From assembly GCA_020692325.1 (NCBI GenBank), contig JAIMKR010000003.1:1-52536 (forward strand): DNA of 52,536 nucleotides, given 5' to 3'. Within the stretch, counting starts at the first letter, position 1. Each line of letters starts with the position of its first letter. The notes under the pieces were generated by a model. That model saw nothing but the letters and a program-made list of their open reading frames with translations. It was not told where the DNA came from and made no database searches. Positions 28,281 to 37,671 of this stretch are shown here, piece by piece. The translations under genes and the position numbers were made by a program. The stretch comes from Desulfocurvus sp. (GTDB lineage: Bacteria; Desulfobacterota; Desulfovibrionia; Desulfovibrionales; Desulfovibrionaceae).

Positions 28281-28495
28281 AATGATGCCGCCGCGAGCAG
28301 ATCCTGCCCGCTCGCCTGGAGAGCCAGGCTGTTCTGTTCCTTGATCTTGAGATACACCTCTTCCCGGTACACCGTCATATCCTCGGGCAGCTCCAGGCCA
28401 AGCTTGATCTGCTTGCCCTGGATGCTGAGCACCTTGAGTTTGATGGTGTCCCCCAGATACAGGCTCTCTCCGGGCCGCCTTGTGAGGATGAGCAT
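28253..28495 (-). CDS. csrA: Carbon storage / translation regulator CsrA
   Basis: 80 residues. Begins with the canonical [16 protein letters not shown] and continues [20 protein letters not shown] and [14 protein letters not shown]; the RNA-binding residues Arg6/Arg7 and the GLELPED-region are present, with a tail slightly longer than E. coli CsrA (61 residues), as common where FliW occurs. CsrA binds GGA motifs near ribosome sites. In FliW-containing bacteria its main target is flagellin mRNA. It follows flgL after 129 bases, in which no clear promoter is seen. Confidence 0.95.
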   Translation of the reverse strand: MLILTRRPGESLYLGDTIKLKVLSIQGKQIKLGLELPEDMTVYREEVYLKIKEQNSLALQASGQDLLAAASLWQEEPKKS

Positions 28496-28624
28496 AGTTC
28501 CCCGACTGTTCGCCTTGTCGTTTTCTCGTCACTCGCCGCGCGAATCCGCGCCGACATTTCATTGGTAGCCCATGCCCGAGGCGCATGTCCAGCCGTAAAC
28601 GCGAACGCGCACGTTCCAATACGC

Positions 28625-30265
28625 CTAAAGGTAGTCCATCAGGCTGTGGGAAATGACCATGGACGAGGACTTGAGCACGGCCTGATAGGCCGTTTCCATC
28701 TGCGAAAGCTGGGTGAGAAGCTTGGTCAGGTCCACGTCCTCCACGGAGCTGAGCTGCGTGGTCACGCTGTCGGTCAAATTGGTCAGGATGGTCTGGCTGG
28801 TGGAGACGCGGTTCTCTCGCCCGCCAACGCTGGCCAGCGCGGTGGTGATCTGGGTCTGCGCCGCCTTCAGGCTGTCCAGACACTGGGACACGCCGGTCTG
28901 ATTGTTGGTTTCCAGAAAGGCGACGAGATTGCCCACCGTCTCGAAAAGATTCTTGGTCGTGGCGCTGCTGTTGCTCGCGTACGTCAGCGAGGAGTCGCTG
29001 AACACCGTGGAGGTGTTGCTGCTGCTCACACCGAGACGAGAGCCGCCGTTGGCCAGCACCGCGCTGGGACTTTGATACAGGCCGCCAAATATGTCTTTGC
29101 CCACATCATTCACCTGCACGCTCTCGCTGGAGCTGATCTGCAGATCCACACCGGCCGTGTCCGGCTGGATGACGAACTGCGTTCCGGCGTGCAGCACGTT
29201 GGAGCCGTTGGAGGCGAGCGTGAGCAGCCCGCCGGTGCCGATATCCAACACGGCGTTGGAGGCGGTGGAGTCGGAGTCGACGGAATTTCCCGTGACCCAG
29301 GTGACACCATTGTCCAAGCTGTACGAATAGTCGATCTGACCGTTCATGGTCGTCGTGTTGTCGATGCGCACGATGGCGTTGCCTGAGAACGCTCCACGGG
29401 CGGAGGCGCTGATGGTGCTTGTCCCGTTGCCCATGGCGCTCACCATGGTGGCGTCGGAGTCGGCGTCGTCGCCCTGGTAGATAGCGCTTGGCCGGATCCA
29501 CATCCAGGTGCCGTCGTTGTAGGAGGAATTGCTGGCGGCGGAAATGTTGACCTGGCTGTTGTGGCTGAAGCTGAGGGAGGTGCCGCTCTTTGGCATGTTG
29601 ACGGTGATCTTGCCGGAGGGATCCGTGGTGATGGAGCCGTCGAGATAGGTGGTGCCGCCATCAAGGCTGTAGAGCACGTCGCAGTTGCTGAGCATGGCCA
29701 CGCCGTCGCCGGAGATATTGCTGTTCACCAACTTCACAAGAACCGTGGTGTCGCTGCCACCGGTGATGCTGAAGGCGTTGCTGGAAGCGAGCGAGGTGCT
29801 ATTGGTGGTCATCCACAGGCACTGGGAAAAGGCGTCCTCATCGGTATCCTGACCGGCGTAGAGGCTCTGGCTTTGATACTTGGTGTTGGCCAGGGCCAGA
29901 AGCTGCTGGTAGATTTGCCGGGCCTGATAGGAAATCTGCGTGCGGTTGGCCGCGGTCATGGTGCCGGTGGCGCCCTGCTCCGCCAGGGACTTCAGGCTGG
30001 TGATGAGCGTGGAGACCTCGGTCAGCGTGCTGTCCGAGGAGGAAAGCCAGCTCTGGGCTGTGCTGGCGTTTTCTGTATACTGATCATAAGAATTAAGGGT
30101 GGTGTTCAAATTCAAAACGGTGGCCGCACCGGTGGGGTCGTCGGAAGGCTTGTTGATGCGCTTTTCCGACGACGCCTGCTCATTGAGTTCCGTCAACTTG
30201 GAAAGCGTGCTATTGATGTAGTTGACAGACTGCGTGTAGAGCATCTTGGTGGAAACGCGGATCAT
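28625..30265 (-). CDS. flgL: Flagellar hook-associated protein 3 (hook-filament junction)
   Basis: 546 residues. N-terminus [17 protein letters not shown] with [15 protein letters not shown], and C-terminus [20 protein letters not shown] plus [12 protein letters not shown], give the flagellin-like coiled-coil ends of FlgL. The central 300 residues are Ser/Thr/Gly-rich and beta-type, making it much longer than the E. coli protein (317), as seen in Desulfovibrio. It forms the second junction ring between hook and filament. GAAGGAGG precedes the ATG; the gap after flgK is 16 bases. Confidence 0.93.
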   Translation of the reverse strand: MIRVSTKMLYTQSVNYINSTLSKLTELNEQASSEKRINKPSDDPTGAATVLNLNTTLNSYDQYTENASTAQSWLSSSDSTLTEVSTLITSLKSLAEQGATGTMTAANRTQISYQARQIYQQLLALANTKYQSQSLYAGQDTDEDAFSQCLWMTTNSTSLASSNAFSITGGSDTTVLVKLVNSNISGDGVAMLSNCDVLYSLDGGTTYLDGSITTDPSGKITVNMPKSGTSLSFSHNSQVNISAASNSSYNDGTWMWIRPSAIYQGDDADSDATMVSAMGNGTSTISASARGAFSGNAIVRIDNTTTMNGQIDYSYSLDNGVTWVTGNSVDSDSTASNAVLDIGTGGLLTLASNGSNVLHAGTQFVIQPDTAGVDLQISSSESVQVNDVGKDIFGGLYQSPSAVLANGGSRLGVSSSNTSTVFSDSSLTYASNSSATTKNLFETVGNLVAFLETNNQTGVSQCLDSLKAAQTQITTALASVGGRENRVSTSQTILTNLTDSVTTQLSSVEDVDLTKLLTQLSQMETAYQAVLKSSSMVISHSLMDYL

Positions 30266-30281
30266 GGCCCCCTCCTTCCTC

Positions 30282-32381
30282 TTAGGACTTGAGCGAAAGC
30301 ACGGTCTCGAACAGCTCGTCGGCGGTGGTGATGAGCTTGGCCGCCGCGGTGTACGCGTGCTGATACTTGATGAGATTGGTCATTTCCTCGTCCAGGTTCA
30401 CGCCGGAGACGGCCTGCTGCTGGTCGTCCAGATCCGAGGCCAGGGTGTTCGTGTACGTGTACTGGTAGTCGGCCTGGGACGTGTCCGCGCCAACCTTGCT
30501 CACCAGCCCGGAATAGTAGCCGCTGAGGCTCTGGCTGACGGTGCCATTGCGCAACGTGGAGATGGAGACCTTCGTGTCCACCAGCTCGCCGATGGCCGTA
30601 GTGGTCGTGCTATCGCCCGTGTTGGCCTGTCCCGCCGCGTCCACGTGCCCCGCGCATAAGTTGTCCACGTTCGTCGTTATCCTGCTGTTCACGGCGATGT
30701 CGCTGGCGTCCGTGCCGGTGAAGTACGTATTCAGCCCAAGGGCCGCGTACAGTCCGGTCGTGTCCGTGCCCATGTTGAACGAGTAGCCGTCCTTGGCGCT
30801 GATTTGCAGCTTGTGGTTGACGATGGTGGCGTTGAGATACGTGCCAAAGGTGTTGTTCACCGCGTCGCACACGTCCTCGAGGCTGTCCGCGGCGGGATTG
30901 AAATTGGCGTTGGAGCCGAAGTTCAGCGCCGCGCCGGACACCAGCAGCCCCGTGCTGGTGTTGTAGATGTACATCATGGAACTGCCCGAGGTGAGCCTGC
31001 CACCGAAGGCCAGCCCGGCGCTGTTGCTGCCAAGGGCCATGTTGTCGTGCGTCACGCTGTAGGAGCCGTCCACCTCTGTGAGGTTCGTCAATCCTGTGCC
31101 CTGGCTGTGCAGACTGTTCACCTCCCAGATGAGAGAGTTGGACATGGCGTCCAGCCGCTCCTCGTACGCGCCGAGGTAGTCGTTCTTGTAGCTCAGCAGC
31201 GCGGAGAGCGTGCCGCCCGTGAGCCGCGAGGTGTCTTGCGTGCCCGAGGCGTCCGTGTACGGGGTGATGTTCTCCTTGGTGGAGGTGTTGGAGTTCCAGT
31301 ACAGCGCCTTCATGGGCGTGATGGTGAAGGTGTCGCCCTCGGAAAGGGAAGTCGTGGGCGTGGCGGAGTCGTCCGAATCCGTGCCAAACCAGATGGACAG
31401 CTCGCCGACGTTGGTCGAGGTGTCCTTGGTGCGAGCGGAATAATGCAACTCGTTGCCACTGGCGTCAGTGAGCCAGGTCTTGCCGCCGTCCACGCTGACG
31501 CGGAACTGCGCGGCGCCCGCACCGCTGGTGACGGCACCGCCCTGCACCACCTGCAAGGTGTACTGCTGGGTGTCACTGCCGCCGAAATAGATCTGCCCGT
31601 CGAAGGACGAACCGACGGTGAGGGCCTCCGTGGCCTCGGGGGAGTCGTAGGAAAGGCTGAAGTACTCCGAACCGGAGACGAGCGTCTGCCCCGCCCCGGT
31701 GGTGAGACTGATGCTGCCGTCGCTGTTGTCAATATAATTGATATTTACGTAGCTGGACAGCGTGCGCACGAGCGCGGAACGGGTGTCCTGCAGGCTGCTC
31801 GTGTCCGCGCTGGTGGAGGAGATCTGCTTGTTCAGCGCGGCGATCTGCTTGAGGGTAGAGTTGACCTCGGTCACCTGCTGCTGGATGGCCGTATCCGCCT
31901 GCTGGGACTGGGTGTTCAGATCGGAATACATGTTGTTCAACGTGGAGACCAGCGTCTGGCTGTCGGTCAACACGGTATTGCGGCTGCTGGCGCTGCTGGT
32001 GGACTGGGTCAGGTCCGTCCACGCACCGAAGAAGCTGGAAAGAGTGTTGGAAAGACCGTAGCCCGACGACTCGTTGAACAGGCTCTCGGTGCTGGAAAGG
32101 TTGGTGTAAAGGTTGTCCCAGCGGTCGCGCAGGGAGGCCTGATCGTAGTACTGGTTCTCGATGAACTGGCTGTAGGAGCGCTGGATGCTCTCCGCCAAGA
32201 CGCCGGTGCCGAGGGAGCCCCCATCGACGCCAACGGTGTACGACTCGGCGAAGTTGACGGTGCGTCGGCTGTACCCATCGGTATCGACGTTGGCGACATT
32301 CTCGCTGGTGACCGAGATGGCCGTTTGGGACGCGAGCAAGGCCAGCTTGCCCGTGTCCATTATCGAGGTGAGGCCGGACAT
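30282..32381 (-). CDS. flgK: Flagellar hook-associated protein 1 FlgK
   Basis: 699 residues. The N-terminus has the axial-protein motif SQTAISVTSENVANVDTDGY and RRTVNFAES; the C-terminus ends with VNLDEEMTNLIKYQHAYTAA and AKLITTADELFETVLSL, the FlgK signature. The middle is an enlarged Ser/Thr-rich domain (E. coli FlgK is 547). Forms the first hook-filament junction zone. Its ATG directly follows the flgN stop codon, with GGAGG inside the end of flgN, indicating tight coupling with its own chaperone. Confidence 0.95.
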   Translation of the reverse strand: MSGLTSIMDTGKLALLASQTAISVTSENVANVDTDGYSRRTVNFAESYTVGVDGGSLGTGVLAESIQRSYSQFIENQYYDQASLRDRWDNLYTNLSSTESLFNESSGYGLSNTLSSFFGAWTDLTQSTSSASSRNTVLTDSQTLVSTLNNMYSDLNTQSQQADTAIQQQVTEVNSTLKQIAALNKQISSTSADTSSLQDTRSALVRTLSSYVNINYIDNSDGSISLTTGAGQTLVSGSEYFSLSYDSPEATEALTVGSSFDGQIYFGGSDTQQYTLQVVQGGAVTSGAGAAQFRVSVDGGKTWLTDASGNELHYSARTKDTSTNVGELSIWFGTDSDDSATPTTSLSEGDTFTITPMKALYWNSNTSTKENITPYTDASGTQDTSRLTGGTLSALLSYKNDYLGAYEERLDAMSNSLIWEVNSLHSQGTGLTNLTEVDGSYSVTHDNMALGSNSAGLAFGGRLTSGSSMMYIYNTSTGLLVSGAALNFGSNANFNPAADSLEDVCDAVNNTFGTYLNATIVNHKLQISAKDGYSFNMGTDTTGLYAALGLNTYFTGTDASDIAVNSRITTNVDNLCAGHVDAAGQANTGDSTTTTAIGELVDTKVSISTLRNGTVSQSLSGYYSGLVSKVGADTSQADYQYTYTNTLASDLDDQQQAVSGVNLDEEMTNLIKYQHAYTAAAKLITTADELFETVLSLKS

Positions 32382-32864
32382 CTACAGCCTCCCGTTGAAC
32401 ACGCTGGCCTGGGATTGTGGGGTGTGGGCGTAGCGTCCGCGACGCGAATACATGTCCGAGCGGCCGGGGTCCACGGCCTGGTGCAGTTGCTTGAGCAGCC
32501 GCATGCTCTGGTCGTAGAGTCCCATGGCCAGCTGACGGTTCTTGTCCGCCTGGATGGCGCAGCTCTGCTCCCGGCGGTCCAGCTCACGCAAAAAGGCGGC
32601 GAGATTGGCGGCGGACTCGGCGGGCAAAACGCCCACGATCTCGCGCACGCGCCTCATGCCGGGAAAGGCCGCCTCGATCATGGCCCGCAGCGACCTACGC
32701 TCCATGCCGATCTGACGCATCAGCTCCTGAATGGAGAACTCCAGCGCGCTGACGTCCTGCGGCTTGCGGTCGCGGAGATCGGCAAATTCTTCTTCCAACA
32801 GCGAGGCGAGGAGTTCCAGCGCATGAATCTGCCGGGATAAATTTTCCTCAAAGTATCTAGTCAT
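32382..32864 (-). CDS. flgN: Flagellar export chaperone FlgN
   Basis: 160 residues, helical. Pattern HALELLASLLEEEFADLRDR, IQELMRQIGMERRSLRAMI and LDRREQSCAIQADKNRQLAM fits the FlgN family, which escorts FlgK and FlgL to the export gate. Sequence conservation in this family is low, so the call leans on position directly before flgK. ATG at 32864 chosen for its GAGGG site; an upstream in-frame ATG at 32900 has none. A sigma-54-type site lies about 120 bases upstream. Confidence 0.82.
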   Translation of the reverse strand: MTRYFEENLSRQIHALELLASLLEEEFADLRDRKPQDVSALEFSIQELMRQIGMERRSLRAMIEAAFPGMRRVREIVGVLPAESAANLAAFLRELDRREQSCAIQADKNRQLAMGLYDQSMRLLKQLHQAVDPGRSDMYSRRGRYAHTPQSQASVFNGRL

Positions 32865-32972
32865 CGCGATACCCTCACGCTGCTGCGTCGTTTTGTCCAA
32901 GCGACTTTACAATAATTCCAGTATGATGGCTACACTTCCCCGGTGGTGGAGCAGACCGACGCCGGCTCCGTC

Positions 32973-33944
32973 CTACCCGATGGTTGCAAGTTTGTGGCCA
33001 GTGGTCCGACGTTCGTCGTCCTTCTGATTCGCGTTGTTGCGATAGGCGGCGGCGGCCTGCATGGTTTCAGCCGCCACGCGGCGGCGGGCCAGCTGATCGG
33101 GATGCACGCCATCGACGCGCAGCTTATGGTCGTAGTCCTCCAGAATCCGTTGGGCGAGGGCGTCCACCTGGGGCATGACGTCGCCGGCGACCGAGGCCGG
33201 CGGGCTGGGAGCCTTGGCATGCCGGGAATGGCCGGAAGCCGCGATGCCGGTGCTGGTCCGGGGCGAGGTAAGGGTCGGCGTGGCCGATGGCGCCATGCCG
33301 GCGGTCGCCCGGGGTGATGTAAGGGTCGGCGTGGCCGAGGGCGCCATGCCGACGGTCGCTCCGGCCGCCCCCGTGGCCCCCGCCGTCTGGTAGTGGGCCG
33401 GGTTCAGCGCATGCAGAAGGGCACGATCGAGCTTGCCCTCGGGCTTTTGCTGCTGGTTGACGCTCGTGGGATCGATGGCGCCAGTGCGCCCCCGGTGATG
33501 AGGCTGATGACCAGTCTGCGTCCTGGCGGCCGCGTCCGCCTGGGCCTTGGCCGCAGCGGGGGTGTTCAGACCGGACTGGCCGGTCACCTTGGTGGTGTTC
33601 TTTATTTTGCCCTTCAGCTGCTCGTACATCATGTCGCCCAAGCCGATGCCGCCGTCGCTGGCCAGCTTCTCCGCGAAATCGCGGTCGAACATGGACTGGT
33701 ACATTTCCTCCTGCTGGGAGTGCAGCGGGCCATTCTTGGGCACGGTGGCGCGCATCTGCTGCCACAACTTGCTGATGAACACGGCCTCGAAGTCGTTGCA
33801 GGCCTTGCGCAGACGCTGCTGGGCGTTCTGCCCGGGCGTGAGCGAATTCTTAAGGTGGTTCACCTGGAGCTGCAGGTTCTGCAGCTCCTTTTCCTGGGAC
33901 TTGCTCACGGCCAACGCCGCGCTCTGGGTTCCGTCGCCGACCAT
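32973..33944 (-). CDS. flgJ: FlgJ-like rod-binding protein without hydrolase domain
   Basis: 323 residues. Residues about 40-110 match the rod-binding domain of FlgJ: LRKACNDFEAVFISKLWQQM, MYQSMFDRDFAEKLASDGGI and GLGDMMYEQL. The glucosaminidase domain of enterobacterial FlgJ is missing; instead there is a long Gln/Ala/Pro linker with two 17-residue repeats (GMAPSATPTLTSPRATA and a near copy), then a short helical C-terminal segment (VDALAQRILEDYDHKLRVDG). Wall opening must therefore need another enzyme. It starts 2 bases after flgI. Confidence 0.85.
   Translation of the reverse strand: MVGDGTQSAALAVSKSQEKELQNLQLQVNHLKNSLTPGQNAQQRLRKACNDFEAVFISKLWQQMRATVPKNGPLHSQQEEMYQSMFDRDFAEKLASDGGIGLGDMMYEQLKGKIKNTTKVTGQSGLNTPAAAKAQADAAARTQTGHQPHHRGRTGAIDPTSVNQQQKPEGKLDRALLHALNPAHYQTAGATGAAGATVGMAPSATPTLTSPRATAGMAPSATPTLTSPRTSTGIAASGHSRHAKAPSPPASVAGDVMPQVDALAQRILEDYDHKLRVDGVHPDQLARRRVAAETMQAAAAYRNNANQKDDERRTTGHKLATIG
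32985..33000 (-). promoter_or_regulatory. Sigma-54-type promoter before flgN-flgK-flgL
   Basis: On the minus strand TGGCCACAAACTTGCA carries the invariant GG and GC exactly 10 bases apart, with TGGC and TTGCA boxes (consensus TGGCACG-N4-TTGCW). It lies in the last codons of flgJ, placing the predicted transcript start near 32973 at the flgJ stop and leaving a leader of about 110 bases before flgN. Activator sites were not identified. Confidence 0.6.
33250..33351. repeat. Two tandem 51-bp repeats inside flgJ
   Basis: gtaagggtcggcgtggccga begins at 33268 and again at 33319, a period of 51 bases (17 codons). The two units differ at a few positions only. They encode the Ala/Pro/Thr-rich linker repeats and could expand or contract by slippage without a frameshift. 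Confidence 0.85.
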
Positions 33945-33946
33945 GA

Positions 33947-35095
33947 TTAGATGACCTCCAGGTCCGCATGCAGCGAACCAGCGCTCTTGAGCGTGCGCAG
34001 AATGGAAATGAGGTCGCGCGGGGTGGCCCCGATGGAGTTCAGCCCGTCCACGAGCTCCTGCAGGGTCGCACCCTCCATGAGAACGAGGCGGTTGTTCTGC
34101 TCCTTCACCTTCACGTTGGTCTGCGGAGTGACCGTGGTCTGCCCCTGGGCGAGGGGTCCGGGCTGGCTGACCTGCGGGTTCTCGGCCACGACGATCTGCA
34201 GGTTGCCATGGGCCACGGCCACCTTGGTCAGCCGCACGCTGCCGCCCAGGACAACGGTGCCGGTCTTCTCGTCCACAACCACGCGCGCCCGCGAGTCGGG
34301 CGAGATGTCCAGATTCTCCAGCGAGGCCATGAGCGGCACGAGGTTGTTCTGGAACTTCGGAGGAATGGACATCTGAATGGTCGAGGCGTCCGCGGCCTTG
34401 GCGTAGTGTCCGCCCAGGGCGTTGTTGATGCGCTTGACCACCTGCATGGCCGTGCCGAAGTCCGGCGTGCCGGAAAGGTTGATGGTCATGCCGGCCTGCT
34501 GGTTGAACTGGAAGGGCACCTCGCGCTCGATGATGGCGCCGTTCGGAATGCGCGCCACTGTGGTGATGTTCTTCTGCGTGGTGGCGGCCTGGCCCTCCGC
34601 CGAATAGCCGCCGAGGGTCATGGACCCCTGGGCCACGGCGTACACGCGGCCGTCCAGACCACGCAGGGGGGTGAGCAGCAGCACACCGCCGAGCAGGCTC
34701 TTGGCGTCGCCCATGGAGGAGACCGTGACGTCGATGTTGGAGCCCGGCCGCGCGGAGGACGGCATCTTGGCCGTCACCATGACGGCGGCGGTGTTCTTGG
34801 GCTTGAGATTGGCGGGATTCACGGACACGCCCATCTTTTCCAACATGTTCGCCAGGGAGCGGATGGTGAATTCCGAGTTCGAGTTGCCGTCGCCCGTGCC
34901 GGAGAGACCGACCACAAGGCCGTACCCCACGAGGTCGTTATTGCGCAGGCCGGAGAAGCTGGCGATGTCCTTCAGGCGCACGGCCCCCGCGGGCGAGGCC
35001 CCGGCCAGCAGGAACAAGGCCAGGCTCAACAGGAACACGCACAGGTTGCGCAGCCGCTCGCCCCTGCTGGGCGGATTGATGGTTCTCACGTACAT
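33947..35095 (-). CDS. flgI: Flagellar P-ring protein FlgI
   Basis: 382 residues with a Sec signal peptide ([19 protein letters not shown], cleavage near 38). Mature part starts [20 protein letters not shown] as in all FlgI, with [45 protein letters not shown] and C-terminal [20 protein letters not shown]. Forms the periplasmic peptidoglycan ring of the basal body. GGAGG lies upstream of the ATG, 21 bases after flgH. Confidence 0.97.
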   Translation of the reverse strand: MYVRTINPPSRGERLRNLCVFLLSLALFLLAGASPAGAVRLKDIASFSGLRNNDLVGYGLVVGLSGTGDGNSNSEFTIRSLANMLEKMGVSVNPANLKPKNTAAVMVTAKMPSSARPGSNIDVTVSSMGDAKSLLGGVLLLTPLRGLDGRVYAVAQGSMTLGGYSAEGQAATTQKNITTVARIPNGAIIEREVPFQFNQQAGMTINLSGTPDFGTAMQVVKRINNALGGHYAKAADASTIQMSIPPKFQNNLVPLMASLENLDISPDSRARVVVDEKTGTVVLGGSVRLTKVAVAHGNLQIVVAENPQVSQPGPLAQGQTTVTPQTNVKVKEQNNRLVLMEGATLQELVDGLNSIGATPRDLISILRTLKSAGSLHADLEVI

Positions 35096-35116
35096 TTGAG
35101 GGCCTCCATTATCGCG

Positions 35117-35809
35117 CTAGAACGGCCAGATATGGTCGATGAGCCGCGACAGCCAGCCGCTGTGCTGCTTGTCCGAAAGGGTTCCCTGGCCGTAGACCTC
35201 GATGCGCGCATCGGCCAGCGCGGTGGAGGGCACCGAATTTTTGGAGTCGATGTCGCGCTGGCGCACCAATCCGCGCACCACGAGGATCTGCGTTTCGTCG
35301 TTGATGCGGATTTGCCGCGCACCCTCCACCTGCATGACCTTGCCCGGCAGAATGCGGATGACCCGGGTGGCCACGGTGGCGGTAAGGTGCGACTCGGCCT
35401 TGGTATCCCCCGTGGCGGTCAGAGAACTGTCACTGGTGGTGGCCAAGCCGTTGTTGAGGCCGAGGGCACCGGGCACCACGCCGCTGGCGGTTTTGTAAAG
35501 CCCGCCGGGCTTGGTGGTGATGGTGTAGGTGTTGGCGTTGGTCTTGGAGGCGGTTGTGTTGTTCTTGTGTTCGCCGGTGGTCACCTCGGTGACGGTGACC
35601 ATGACGATGTCGCCCACCTTGTTGGCGCGGTTGTCGTCGAAGAGGAAATCCGACTGGCCGGCCTCGTAGAGCGAGGCGGGATTGTTCACGGGCTCGGGCT
35701 CGATGTTGTTCACGGGCGTGAGCGAAACGTCCGGCATGGGCCGGTGTTCCGGCGCGCAGCCGCCCAGGGTTGCGGTGAGGACGAGCAGTGCCGCGATTCG
35801 TTTGTTCAT
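35117..35809 (-). CDS. flgH: Flagellar L-ring lipoprotein FlgH
   Basis: 230 residues. Lipobox LGGC makes Cys18 the lipidated residue. Then SLYEAGQSDFLFDDNRANKV, GDIVMVTVTE, ESHLTATVATRVIRILPG and VRQRDIDSKNSVPSTALADA, all characteristic of FlgH, with the C-terminal WLSRLIDHIWPF. It forms the outer-membrane ring around the rod. The upstream neighbour is flgA (30 bases), the downstream flgI. Confidence 0.96.
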   Translation of the reverse strand: MNKRIAALLVLTATLGGCAPEHRPMPDVSLTPVNNIEPEPVNNPASLYEAGQSDFLFDDNRANKVGDIVMVTVTEVTTGEHKNNTTASKTNANTYTITTKPGGLYKTASGVVPGALGLNNGLATTSDSSLTATGDTKAESHLTATVATRVIRILPGKVMQVEGARQIRINDETQILVVRGLVRQRDIDSKNSVPSTALADARIEVYGQGTLSDKQHSGWLSRLIDHIWPF

Positions 35810-35839
35810 GGTCGGTTCCCCCGCTGTTCGGTCACCGCG

Positions 35840-36841
35840 CTACCTGACCAGTACGGTCTGGGAGTCCTGCACGGTGGCCGTGATCTTTCTCTTGCTTTGC
35901 AAATTGCGGACCTGGATTCTCTGCCCCACGCCGCCGTCGGTAAGCGCCTCGACCTTCACTTGCAGGCGCAGGTTCTCGCCCACGAAGATGAGGTTCACTT
36001 TGTCGCCCTTGGCGATGACGGGCACGGGCTCGATATCCGAGAGCCGGATGACCTGGTTGGCCCCCACGCCCTTGGTCATGCGCCAGGGGCCGCCCGTGCC
36101 GTCCCAGGCATCTGAAAAGTAGGCCAGGTTGCGCCGCTTGAATTCGATGCAGCTCGGATCGAGTTGCTCCAGCCGGTTGAACGGCCGCGTGGGCACGGGC
36201 AGCGCCTTCCACACGTTGACGAAAGCCGAGGCCGCATACCGGCGCGCGGCGCGCCCATCCGACCCCTTGGCTTCGAAAATCAGGTTCACGCGGCCGGGCT
36301 TGAGCTGGCCGGAGTAGCGGATGTTCAGCTGGTCGTGGTCGCCGGGCAGAAAAATGTAATCCGGCTCATGCACGTCCTTGAGTTCGATCTCGCCGTTGAA
36401 GGCCTGACCACGCTCCGTCAAAAAATCGACGATACGCTGATTGAGCTCCATGCCCTCGATGACCTTTCCACCGCGCTGCACAACAATCTGCTGGGGCAGC
36501 GAACACGCTCCGGCGATATCCTCCGCGTAATGCTGGAGCATTTCGGACAACCGCTCGTGAGAGAGAGCGACCTGGCGGCCCGGGTGGTCCGGCGAGGGCC
36601 ACAAAGGCCGGGCGGCCAGCGTCTTCCAGGTCGCGGCGGGCAAATCGCCCCGCGGCGCGGCGATGTCACCGAGCAGGACCTTGGGACCATGCGCGCAGGC
36701 CACGCCACGAATCTGCAACCACCATCCCTGGTGCATTTCCAGCGCACGGGCCGGGACAGCCAGCGCCAGCACGCCCACGATGGCGGCGAGAACGACCGGC
36801 GCAACCACGCGCCAAGCGCTAATCCCGTTTTTTCCAACCAT
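35840..36841 (-). CDS. flgA: Flagellar P-ring assembly chaperone FlgA
   Basis: 333 residues with a signal peptide (VLAAIVGVLALAVPARA). The C-terminal 130 residues carry the SAF/FlgA domain: RPFNRLEQLDPSCIEFKRRN, NQVIRLSDIEPVPVI, KGDKVNLIFVGENLRLQVKV and a final KRKITATVQDSQTVLV. The N-terminal 170 residues (GDIAAPRGDLP, IPQ-like LPQQIVVQRG) make it longer than E. coli FlgA (219) and form an added domain. FlgA is the periplasmic chaperone for FlgI, two genes downstream. GGAGG precedes the ATG. Confidence 0.88.
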   Translation of the reverse strand: MVGKNGISAWRVVAPVVLAAIVGVLALAVPARALEMHQGWWLQIRGVACAHGPKVLLGDIAAPRGDLPAATWKTLAARPLWPSPDHPGRQVALSHERLSEMLQHYAEDIAGACSLPQQIVVQRGGKVIEGMELNQRIVDFLTERGQAFNGEIELKDVHEPDYIFLPGDHDQLNIRYSGQLKPGRVNLIFEAKGSDGRAARRYAASAFVNVWKALPVPTRPFNRLEQLDPSCIEFKRRNLAYFSDAWDGTGGPWRMTKGVGANQVIRLSDIEPVPVIAKGDKVNLIFVGENLRLQVKVEALTDGGVGQRIQVRNLQSKRKITATVQDSQTVLVR

Positions 36842-36856
36842 CGCCGAACGCCCCTC

Positions 36857-37639
36857 CTACCTCTTCACGTTGATGGCCGTCTGCAGCAACGAATCCGAGG
36901 TGGTCATGGACTTGGAATTCACCTCGTAGGCGCGCTGACCGATGATGAGCCCCACCATTTCGTCCACCATTTCGACGTTGGAGGTTTCCAGGTAGCCCTG
37001 GGCCAGGGTGCCGAAGTTGGTGTCGCCGGGGGTGCCCTCGGTGGGCGCTCCACTGCCGTCTGTCTCTACATAGAGGTTACGGCCGGTGGCCTTCAGGCCC
37101 GCCGGATTCACGAAATTATAGATGGTCAGATCCGCCCCGGCGATTTCCTTGCCGTTGGCGTCCAGGGCGGAGATGCGCCCCTTTTCGGAGATGGTCAGGG
37201 TGCTGGTGTCCGTGGGCACGGTGAATTCCGGCTGCAGGGGATAACCGTTGGCGTTGACGATGCGGCCGTTGTTGTCCAGCTTGAAGTTGCCGGCGCGGGT
37301 GTAGACGTCGTTGCCGTTCTGATCGAGCTTGAAGAAGCCCTGCCCCTCGATGGCGACGTCCAACGTGTTGCCGGTGTTGGAGAAGCTGCCTTGGGTGAAG
37401 AACTTGTGCACGGTGACGGGCCGCACGCCCATGCCGACCTGATAGCCGGTGGGCAGGCGGTTTCCTCCCTCATTGAGGGTGCCGGCCACCGTCTGGGTCT
37501 GATACATCAGATCCTCGAACTCGGCGCGGCTTTTCTTGAAGGCCGTGGTGTTCACGTTGGCCAGGTTGTTCGAGATAACGTCGATGTTGGTCTGCTGGGC
37601 GACCATGCCTGTGGCGGCGGTCCAAAGTGAGCGCATCAT
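36857..37639 (-). CDS. flgG: Flagellar distal rod protein FlgG
   Basis: 260 residues, standard FlgG length. MMRSLWTAATGMVAQQTNID with VISNNLANVNTTAFKKSRAE at the N-terminus, LMYQTQTVAGT, then DVAIEGQGFFKL and the C-terminal YLETSNVEMVDEMVGLIIGQ with RAYEVNSKSMTTSDSLL. This is the rod subunit that joins the rod to the hook. It lies 32 bases after flgF and 15 before flgA. Confidence 0.97.
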   Translation of the reverse strand: MMRSLWTAATGMVAQQTNIDVISNNLANVNTTAFKKSRAEFEDLMYQTQTVAGTLNEGGNRLPTGYQVGMGVRPVTVHKFFTQGSFSNTGNTLDVAIEGQGFFKLDQNGNDVYTRAGNFKLDNNGRIVNANGYPLQPEFTVPTDTSTLTISEKGRISALDANGKEIAGADLTIYNFVNPAGLKATGRNLYVETDGSGAPTEGTPGDTNFGTLAQGYLETSNVEMVDEMVGLIIGQRAYEVNSKSMTTSDSLLQTAINVKR

Positions 37640-37671
37640 GGGATTTCGTTCCTCCTAGCGGTGCGTCCGGC

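Noticed and set aside
33250-33351. Short repeats near 33.3 kb as a CRISPR-like array
   Set aside because: Only two tandem units exist, without spacers, and they are in frame inside flgJ.
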